Below are positions 1 to 8,100 of a stretch of DNA of 18,998 bases, piece after piece. The notes below the pieces were generated by a model, which ran no database searches, was not told the DNA's origin, and saw only the letters and a list, made by a program, of their open reading frames with translations. The stretch comes from Promethearchaeota archaeon. GTDB taxonomy: Archaea; Asgardarchaeota; Lokiarchaeia; Sigynarchaeales; SOKP01. Location: assembly GCA_019057775.1 (NCBI GenBank), contig JAHLWT010000300.1:1-18998 (forward strand), in the 5' to 3' direction. The translations under genes and the position numbers were made by a program. Within the stretch, counting starts at the first letter, position 1; each line of letters opens with the position of its first letter.

Positions 1-460
1 ATGGTTTAGCAATCGATTGGTCCTTGTCAAACGATAAACCAAAGAAATAATTGAAATATTTTGTGATATTAAATTTTTTTACTATAAAATCAACAATGTA
101 ATCTGCCGAGTTCGATACTATTGCTAATTTTTTGTTTTCATCATAAATCTCTTCTAAAACGCTTTTGACATCGTTAAAAAGTAAGATTTCATTTTTTTGA
201 ACGAGAATTTTTCTGTATTCAAAGTCAATTTCATCAAAATATTTCCAAAAATCTTGAATATTATTCGCGCTCCACTTTTTTAAGTAATCGATATAACTAT
301 TACCAGAAAACCAGAACTTATTTCTCTCGCTTCTCTCTGGAATTCGCTTAGCTAAACATTGTTTAAGAGTTTCTAACAAAATATTATCAAAATAATCCTT
401 AGAATTAGGAATATAAAGAAGACAGTTGTCTAAATCAAATAAAAAATAATTATACTTCAT
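1..460 (-). CDS. HAD-superfamily hydrolase, 3' end beyond the window
   Basis: I translated 153 codons leftward from the ATG at 460-458; the frame stays open to the window edge, so the C-terminus is missing. The N-terminus carries HAD motif I as FDLDNCL, with D9 as expected nucleophile and D11 as acid/base. Motif II is IVSNS near residues 114-118, and the motif III lysine appears in SIAKP (K152) just before the edge. The motif IV acidic residues would lie outside. Between motifs I and II is an alpha-helical cap of about 95 residues, as in phosphoglycolate phosphatase or pyrimidine-nucleotidase type enzymes. A soluble cytoplasmic phosphatase is the likely role; the substrate cannot be told. The stop of the preceding gene (464-462) is one base from this ATG, so the two genes are almost certainly cotranscribed and translationally coupled. 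Family call is secure, function is not. Confidence 0.85.
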   Translation of the reverse strand, partial: MKYNYFLFDLDNCLLYIPNSKDYFDNILLETLKQCLAKRIPERSERNKFWFSGNSYIDYLKKWSANNIQDFWKYFDEIDFEYRKILVQKNEILLFNDVKSVLEEIYDENKKLAIVSNSADYIVDFIVKKFNITKYFNYFFGLSFDKDQSIAKP

Positions 461-461
461 G

Positions 462-815
462 TTAAAAATAACCTATATGTCCTAAATTCTTACCGTCTTC
501 GTCTAACGCGTATACTATTCCCATAGATAGAGGTTCTTGGTTTTCTTCTTTAGTAGATTTAGCTACACGTTTAATGGTTTCCAATTTTAAAATATAAACC
601 CCATTACATTTCTTACACTTAACGTAAATTTTCTTAATATGCTTCTGATCGTCCTCAAACTCTTCTTTCTTAAATGGTTCTAATAATTCTGGGTCGTTAT
701 TATCGCAATTTTTAAGAAAACATTGATCTAATGAGATTTTTTCCATGCCCCTTCGAGCAAGGGCAATAAAAGCATGAGTAGGTATTTCATATCTTAGGTC
801 TTCTTTATCGGTCAT
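462..815 (-). CDS. Small four-cysteine (zinc-ribbon-like) protein of unknown function
   Basis: A 117-residue soluble protein with no signal peptide or membrane segment. It has four cysteines, C32 and C37 (CFLKNC) and C67 and C70 (CKKC), which could form one zinc site; the second pair sits in a beta-hairpin-like context typical of a zinc-ribbon knuckle. The middle (residues 40-65) is strongly acidic and lysine-rich. I do not recognise the family. It is the first gene of a minus-strand pair: its TAA stop is followed after one base by the ATG of the HAD hydrolase, so a shared transcript is likely and the two products may work together. The 141-bp gap to the divergent gene at 957 must hold its promoter. 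Zinc binding is inferred from cysteine spacing only. Confidence 0.75.
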   Translation of the reverse strand: MTDKEDLRYEIPTHAFIALARRGMEKISLDQCFLKNCDNNDPELLEPFKKEEFEDDQKHIKKIYVKCKKCNGVYILKLETIKRVAKSTKEENQEPLSMGIVYALDEDGKNLGHIGYF

Positions 816-910
816 ATTTAATAAAAAAGTATAAAGTAATTAATTGTTCTTGTTTTTTTTTATAATCTATTATAACTAATTTAAAACCTCTGCCATTATC
901 ATTTTGGTAA

Positions 911-926
911 AGCAAATTTATATTAA
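911..926 (+). promoter_or_regulatory. Putative archaeal promoter (BRE/TATA) for the 957 gene
   Basis: The purine-rich AGCAAA (911-916) followed by TTTATATTAA (917-926) fits an archaeal BRE plus TATA box. Counting about 25 bases downstream puts the start of transcription about 10 bases before the ATG at 957, giving a nearly leaderless mRNA. No Shine-Dalgarno sequence precedes that ATG, which agrees. The call is by eye. Confidence 0.45.
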
Positions 927-956
927 AACAATAACTATTAATTTTTGTAGATAATT

Positions 957-1418
957 ATGGGTGAAGAAAAAATAAAAGAATTAAAGGAACAACTAAAAAA
1001 TAAGAAATCCCTTCAAATTAGATTGCTCTGTTTCTTTGCTCTTTGTAGTAATTTAACAGCGGTTATATTTATAATTGCCTTTCCTATTTATGGTATTTAT
1101 TTTATGTGGGGTATTCATGTTTTAATTTATGCTACTTCATTATTTGTAATTCTTTTCATTTCTATTAGTGGAATCATATCTCCTGATAAAATGAAAAAAA
1201 AAATAGTGCTAAGTGGTATTTTTATACCATTTTTAGTATTTGTGCTATCACTTGGTGGAACTGCATATGCTTACTACAGTTCCTCGGGAATGAGGTGGAT
1301 GTCGGATATGAGTTTCTATGGCTGTGTAATCTTTAGCCCATTAACGGGTATATTCTTTACTTTAATTTACTTAAGCATGAGAGAGAATTATAATTCAGCA
1401 TATATAAATTTAATTTAA
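957..1418 (+). CDS. Four-helix membrane protein of unknown function
   Basis: A 153-residue protein with a short charged N-terminal helix (residues 1-17, rich in K and E). Four hydrophobic stretches follow, at about 22-48, 50-75, 84-107 and 120-141, with short loops, the largest being the basic MKKK loop near residue 80. I do not recognise the family. The gene lies 77 bp upstream of gatC copy 1 on the same strand. A 100-bp piece of a homologue (codons for about TAVIF to SLLVI) sits upstream of gatC copy 2 at 17314-17413, so the pair belonged to an ancestral two-gene unit. The homologous piece differs mostly by conservative changes (I to M, I to L, F to L), which argues that this is a genuine, selected protein. 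Function is unknown. Confidence 0.75.
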   Translation: MGEEKIKELKEQLKNKKSLQIRLLCFFALCSNLTAVIFIIAFPIYGIYFMWGIHVLIYATSLFVILFISISGIISPDKMKKKIVLSGIFIPFLVFVLSLGGTAYAYYSSSGMRWMSDMSFYGCVIFSPLTGIFFTLIYLSMRENYNSAYINLI

Positions 1419-1816
1419 TTATTTAAGCTGATTAAGATTAATTACAATCAAATATTACAATTTCTGAAGAATTTAATTTCGTTATTGAGTTAAATATGTC
1501 AAAAAAGGAAGATTTCTCAAAAGAAACTTTAGAACACGTATCTAAGTTAGCTTTATTAGATTTAAGCGAGGAAGAGAAAGAGAAATTAGCTAAACAATTA
1601 GGAGATATACTTAACTATTTCAAGAAGTTAAACGATTTAGATACTTCAAATATCGAACCTATGACGCACCCAATAGATGGTCTAAAAAATGTGTATAGAG
1701 AAGATGTTCCGTGGGAATCGCTTTCAAACGAAGAAGCGTTAAAAAACGCTAAGCACACTAAGGATGGTCATTTTAAAGCGCCAAGAATATTAAAAGGGTA
1801 GTAGATTCAATGCTTT
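1417..1816 (+). repeat. Left copy of the gatC direct repeat
   Basis: This block aligns without any gap to 17494-17893 at a constant offset of 16077. It contains the last two bases of the upstream gene, a 79-bp leader (76 of 79 bases identical by my count), the whole gatC gene (about 283 of 306 identical) and about 15 bases past the stop. A second matching segment, 1051-1150, aligns with 17314-17413 at offset 16263. The two blocks are separated by 266 bp here and 80 bp in the right copy, so the right copy lost or replaced the middle. Confidence 0.93.
1496..1801 (+). CDS. gatC: Aspartyl/glutamyl-tRNA amidotransferase subunit C, copy 1
   Basis: A 101-residue protein with the complete GatC fold. 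Helical N-terminal segments (LEHVSKLALLDLSEEEKEK, residues 12-30, and QLGDILNYFKKLNDLDT, 34-50) are followed by the extended PMTHPIDGLKN stretch and an RED motif (68-70). It ends with the family's typical GHFKAPRIL tail (91-99). GatC is the small subunit that braces GatA and GatB in the complex converting Glu-tRNA(Gln) or Asp-tRNA(Asn) to the correctly charged tRNA in the cytoplasm. Length is normal. Neither gatA nor gatB is in the window. A second copy (17573-17878) differs at six residues: N40D, I53V, Y67F, S77T, D90H and G101S. The start is the only sensible ATG; no good Shine-Dalgarno is present. Identification is secure; which copy serves the complex is not known. Confidence 0.93.
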   Translation: MSKKEDFSKETLEHVSKLALLDLSEEEKEKLAKQLGDILNYFKKLNDLDTSNIEPMTHPIDGLKNVYREDVPWESLSNEEALKNAKHTKDGHFKAPRILKG

Positions 1817-1976
1817 TCTCTCTTTAGGATCTTAATACTTTGTATTATTATCATTTATAAAAATATTAATATTAATACCAAACCTCTAAAATATTTTTAA
1901 ATTAAGTTCTTTAGCCCTTCTTGTAATTTTATTAATAATTCATTTCTTTTTTAATAAAATATTACAAACATGTAAA

Positions 1977-1985
1977 CTTTAAAAG
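1977..1985 (+). promoter_or_regulatory. Possible TATA box for the giant surface-protein gene
   Basis: CTTTAAAAG is an acceptable archaeal TATA-like box. Transcription would begin near 2005-2010, which places the hairpin at 2008-2037 at the very 5' end of the mRNA. The surroundings are so AT-rich that chance boxes are common. Confidence 0.25.
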
Positions 1986-2007
1986 CTCATTTATCATAAT
2001 AATATTT

Positions 2008-2037
2008 ATTCCTTTTTTTCATAGGAGAAAAAGGAAT
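2008..2037 (+). promoter_or_regulatory. Strong hairpin in the leader of the giant gene
   Basis: Arms 2008-2020 and 2025-2037 pair over 13 positions (12 Watson-Crick, one G-U) around a four-base ATAG loop; the outer ten pairs, ATTCCTTTTT with AAAAAGGAAT, are perfect. It lies about 50 bases before the probable start at 2089. It could protect or regulate the leader of the giant gene. As a terminator for gatC copy 1 it is less convincing, because no T-run follows the 3' arm. Confidence 0.5.
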
Positions 2038-2075
2038 TATTCAAATTTTTGGATTTTTAAAAAAAATTAAAATTC

Positions 2076-2082
2076 GAGGCGA
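2076..2082 (+). promoter_or_regulatory. Shine-Dalgarno-like site pointing to a non-ATG start at 2089
   Basis: GAGGCGA differs at one base from the archaeal anti-SD complement GAGGTGA. It lies six bases before ATT at 2089 but 48 bases before the ATG at 2131. In-frame codons 2089-2130 add a lysine-rich stretch (KLKKKNK) in front of the hydrophobic segment, completing a signal peptide. It is used here as evidence for the upstream start. Confidence 0.45.
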
Positions 2083-2130
2083 AAAAAAATTAAATTAAAA
2101 AAAAAAAACAAAGTAATAACCAGTGCACTT

Positions 2131-5100
2131 ATGCTAATACTTATCTTTCTTTCAGCGAATCTTGCCATGATAGCAGCAAGTTCAATAACTCCAATGATTG
2201 AATATTTCTATCCAGATAAAGTACAAGCAGATGTTAATGAACCAATCGATTTTCAATTCAGTGCCAATGATGTTTGGCGTGCTGATATATCTGTTTTTTA
2301 CATTGAATTTCATGATGGATCTTTACCTGTAGAATTAACTCCAGAGAAGATAAATATAACTCATGCTTTTCAAAACGAAGGTAAATATTTAATTACTTTA
2401 ACTGCAGTTGCAATTTCGGGGTTAACAGATGTTAAGACATGTGAAATTGAAATTATTAATGCTCCACCGATATTTGACTTAGATTTACCAAATACTGCTT
2501 TTGAAGATGAAAAAATATCTGCTTCTGTTATTAATCTAATAGACTCTGCTCAAGATTGCGAGAATGCAAAATATCATTGGAATTTTGGTGATGGAACCTT
2601 TTTAACTACTAAAAATATTAATAAAACATGGTCTAATGAGGGAATTTATCCAGTTACTGTTACGGTATTTGATGATCAAGGTGCAATAGACACAAAAACT
2701 GAATTTATTGAGATAATAAATGTGGCACCTGTTGCAGATTTTGTTATTGAGTCCCTTAAAAGTGACTGTCCTTATATAATCAACATCGATGAGAACGAGG
2801 TTGTAGTATATGAAGCTTGTCCGCTCTATTTTAACGCATCTTTCAGTTATGACACTTTATCAGATTTAAATGGAACTCTCTATTATTGGGACTTTGATGA
2901 TGGTCAAATTGGTACCGGAATTGGGGTTATTCACCAATTTATGCAGTCCGGTAATTACACTGTAACTTTAAGAGTTAAAGACGATAATGGAGATATTGGA
3001 ATTACTCAGAAGATAGTTCAAGTAGTTAATGAAGCTCCTTGGATTGAACTTTTAACAAAAAGTATTATCTTAAAAGAAGGAGAAACTTTCATATTTGAAA
3101 CGGATTCCTCAGATTCTTTACCAGATTATCCTTTTTTAAATTATGCATGGGATTTTGGAGATTATGGATGGCGAGCATCGAATTTATGGTTAGATGATTT
3201 CACTGGAGATGTGTCAGTTAATGTCACGGATCTTGAAGGGCTTTCTGATACAGATTATACAAGTGTAGTTGTCGAAAACGTACCACCAAATATAAATCTA
3301 AACTGGGCTTATGTTGATATGAATATTACTATAAGCATAAAAGCACCTACTCCCAAACCATGTAATTTTTCTATTGAATTTTTAGAAAATGATGAAACAA
3401 TTGGTGTTTATATAGTAAGAAAATCATCAGGAGATAATCGGGTAGAAACTCCGCCTTTACCATTTTTTATGGACCTATCCAGGAATTACACAATCAAAGT
3501 TAATCGTACACATGTGTTAGAACCAGGAACCTATTTTGTCTATTTGGAATTCTCATTTCTAGATGGAAATAGTTTTACTATTAGTTCCTCCTTTAATGAA
3601 CATTGGCCTGGATGGAAAGTTTCCCCAAATGAATGGATCCTTAATCCAGAAAATTATATTTTTGATATGCCAATCACTTTGGGCGGTTCTATTTTTGATC
3701 CAAGCATCGATGACATACACCTTGACATTGATTTCAAAACGCATTTATTATTAGAAATAGATTTTCCTGGCTCTGCAGAATTTGTTTACCCTTATAGAAC
3801 AACAATCACATTACCACACGATCCAAACCATATAATATATGACGCATATGTATATAATGAAAGTGGAAAGATTTATTCAGATTTAACCTTTTCTCAGAAT
3901 TTAGCTAGTATAGATTACATAGATAACGAATTTCCAACAACCATACCCATAGATGCAACTGCTTATCCTATCGACTTGAGTTTCCTAGATATGCATAAAA
4001 AAATCAATATCGATGGAGCATTCGTAATTGATGTCATTGAGGCAGTAAATACATTCGATGTTTATGTTTCTGATGACGATGGCGGCGAAGATTCTAAATC
4101 AGTTAAAATAGATACTACTAAAGGGACAGCTAAGGTTATTAACTTAGCACCAGATATTTACATTTATACATTGAATAATTCAACAGAGGATAGCGTCGTT
4201 CCTATGAGAGTAGATGTATTCGATTTTGAAAACGATACAGTAAGCGTTCAATGGGATTTTGGAGATGGCTCACCTCCAGAGATCGACCCTCTTGATGGTT
4301 CTGATATTCATCATGTATATGAAAACGAAGGAACTTATTTAATTACAGTTACTGCCACTGATGGGAAAATGATTACCAAAATGGGAAGGGTGATTCAGAT
4401 ATTTAATAAACCCCCTGAACTTAAGATAGAGCTTAATCCGAATATTGTTGAAAGTCAATTAGTAAAATTGAATAATACATATATATATGACGATTCAGCT
4501 TCCGATAAAGAAACTTTAAGATTTTATTGGGATTTTGGAGATGGTTCAAACTATTATCAATTAGAGTTTGATCCTTTCTGGTGTAGTCAGTGTAGCAACC
4601 AACAAGTAGAATTAGCTCATTCTTGGGCAGAACAAGGATTTTATAACCTAACTCTTTATATTATTGATGATAATGGTGATATTGGATCTGTTACAATAGT
4701 GATGAATGTTACAAATGTTGCACCATTTATTGAAGGACCATATGGGTTTGAAAATATAGAGGGGCGTGTAATTAATTTAGACGTTGCGGTATTTGATAGT
4801 TTTCAAGATGAACTAGATTTAAGTTATACTTGGGAAATTGATGGACAAACCCTATATGGTAAAAAACCTACGGTTTATTTAGATGATGGAAATTACACTG
4901 CTAATTTAATAGTAACAGATAATGATGGCGAGACAAGTAATGCTGAAATTGACTTAATTATAGAAGATATCAGGCCAGAAGTATTAATTACAAGTAAAAG
5001 TATATATGGCGCCCCAGGTGAAATAAAGCTTACAGCTTACTCATTAGACACTTTTCTTGATGTAGATACATTGTATTATATCTGGTCCTTTAATAGTACG

Positions 5101-8100
5101 ACTCTTTTTGAGCATTATGGAGATATATCTTCCAGCGTTTTCTATGAATATACTGATTCTTCTACGATAACAGGTTTAGTTGAAGTTTTTGATGACACAG
5201 GAAAAAGAGGTATGGATACTTTTCAATTATTTATAATTATGGATTCAGATGGAGATGGCTTAACAGATGAATATGAGGTACAAATTGGATCATCACCAGA
5301 TGATTCAGATAGTGATAGTGATTTTATAACAGATTGGTATGAAGAGAACATATATGGTACAGATCCACTTAACGCAGATACTGATAACGATGGGCTTCCC
5401 GATGGATATGGAATGGTTACCCCTAATATTTTTGGAGGCGAATTATGGTTAGGAACTAATCCTCTTCTGAATGATACTGATGGAGATAACCTAACCGATG
5501 GTTTTGAATTTATAGGTTGGTCATTAACTACGGAATACTATCCAGAAGGGCCAGATGAAGATCCTGAGAGTATTACTTATTGGGTAACTTCAAACCCCCT
5601 TTTATTGGATACTGATGGTGATAAAGTTTCTGATTGGGAAGAATATACTCATGGAACGGATCCTATGAATAAAGATACAGATAATGATGGTATAGACGAT
5701 TTAGAGGATCTCTTTCCCTGGAAAGTAGATGGTGATGATGATGGTTTATCAGATTCTAAAGAAAGAGAAATAGGAACAGATCCTAATAAAGCTGATACGG
5801 ACGATGATGGACTTTCTGATGGTGAGGAATATTACCCAGGACAAGATGGTTACATAACAGATCCACTTAATAATGATACTGATAACGACTTTTTACTTGA
5901 TGGTCAAGAATTATATTCAACATCTAAAAAAATTGATAAAAGGATAAAGATAAACGCTGGATTAAACACTTTCATCCTATATTCTGAAAGAAGTGAGCGA
6001 ATTGCTAGTGCTAGTTTAACACTATCAATCTCAGTTGGTGAAGGAGCTCAAACTACAGATTTAACAATTAAACTTGTGATGCAGGGATTTACATTGTTCG
6101 AAAAATATGCGGGAAATCAAAGATATTTTGCAAATGTCACAGATATTAAAGAACTTATAGAAAAGAGGGGAAGAACTTTTGGAGGTCAATGGATACTTGA
6201 GGTTCATAGCACTATTGAATGTCTTCTTGAAGAATATGAAATCGATTTTACTAAATATCTTAATCCTAACAACAATGATACTGATAATGATGGAATAAAA
6301 GATGGTGTTGAAATTAACCCTGAATTAAATAATGGTTGGATTACAAATCCTGCTAAAAAAGATACTGATGGCGATACCATTAATGATGGATTTGAAATCT
6401 CAATGGGATGGAATCCACTTTCGAAAGATACAGATGGTGATGGCGTTGAAGACTGGAAGGACGTAGATCCTCTTCATAACTTAATAGTAATGGTCAAAGT
6501 TAATCAAGGACATTATGATTCTTGGGAACAAATATTAACACCTTTGTTACAAGTGACTCTAGAAGTAGAAGCAGACCCTGAACATAAATGGGAAGTTGCT
6601 ACGCCTAGTAGTTGGGCTTCCACAGGATCTAAAGATATTAATGCCTGGATTCCTTGGCTCTGTGAACATTGCTATGATATCAGTTGGACTTTATATTGGC
6701 TAGAATGTTGGTGGAAGAAAGTATGTACAAACACTTGGTTAGGTAAAATATGCTGGTATGAATTACGTTGCGCGTGGAGAAGTAAAACATTTTATTCTAC
6801 TATTTGTGTATGGCTTCCATGTTTGAAGGAAATAACTTTATACACCATTCAAACTACAGCAAATTTTGGTCAAGAATATTATTTTGATGTAGATGATGGA
6901 GATAAAGATATGACAGTGAAAGCAGAACTATGGAAAAATTATATAGTTGGTTGGTTACCTCATGTAGAGGGTAAAATTACTCATAATTTGATGAAGTCAG
7001 GATATCAGATGAATGTGCAAAAAAATAAAAAGATTTATAGTGGTAGCAATTGGGTAAGTTTAGACATAGAAACAAAAGGAATTCCACGAGTAAATACGAT
7101 TGCAGTGTATGAAAATGGTACATTCTATAAAGGACATTATTCTGAAATTGATCGAATGAATGTTGTCATCTTAAACGTTATTTCAGGTACAAACCAATAT
7201 TTCGATTCAGGAATAAATGTTATATTAATTCCTACACCCGTTTTTACTAATACAAAGCTTCATGGAATAATTGAGACATCAGTTAATGAGAATGGTCAAG
7301 TAAGCGATTCTAGTTGGGCAGATGTTCCTGCATGTATAAAGGGAGCTAAGATTGCTGGAATTAACAGAGATGATTATAAAGATACTATTAGTCCAAATGT
7401 AGAATGTGTTATAACTAAGAATGTTAGTGCAGATGACGCATATGATATTTTATTACTTGCTATAACAAGTGCGAATGAAAGCGAGGGAATAATATTCTTA
7501 TTTACAAGCGACTATATAGCGGAAGAATTGGGTATTGCTGCTGATGTATTAGAATTAATTCCACTTGATATTATTGGATTTATAAATAGTGAAGTAGGAG
7601 AATGGCCAAGAACACCGTGGGAGAATTTTGTACAATTAATCAAAGATATCATACAATTTGTTATTGATGTACTTGTTGCCATTGGACAATTCTTTATAGC
7701 ATTGTTTGAATGGATAGCTGATGTTGGCATGAATTTAGTAGAAGCAGTTGCGCAAGCTGTTCTTGCTGTTGTTGAGGCAATCTTAAAAGCGATTGTTTTA
7801 GTATTCATTTGGTTAATGTTTGTAATTACATTGTTAATATTTTATATATTGATGGTCTCATTAACTGCATATTTCCTTGCTTTAAGTATATTTTTACCCG
7901 TAGAAATAACACTATCTTTAACTGAATTGAAAGTAACTGGTATTCAACCACTTAGATTATGGTACATAATAGGACAAAAAAATATTGATTTCTTAGATTT
8001 AACTATACCAACTCTAGAGGTGAATTTTGAAACACCTGATATTTCAATTAAATTTGTATTGGCATTTTTGGATACGGAATTTAATATCAACACATTTCCA

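Noticed and set aside
816..956. Possible small RNA in the divergent spacer
   Set aside because: It is just AT-rich promoter DNA with no stable stem or conserved motif.
3559..3754. Overlapping short frames on both strands within the giant gene
   Set aside because: The main frame has continuous beta-domain sequence here; the short frames have no motif or start signal.
5242..6480. DxDxDG repeats as dockerin domains
   Set aside because: The repeats run as about a dozen consecutive calcium loops of the thrombospondin-3 type, without the paired 22-residue dockerin layout.
7512..7808. Minus-strand 98-codon frame inside the giant gene
   Set aside because: It is the antisense of the hydrophobic block, giving Ala/Thr/Ser-rich sequence typical of a shadow of coding DNA.
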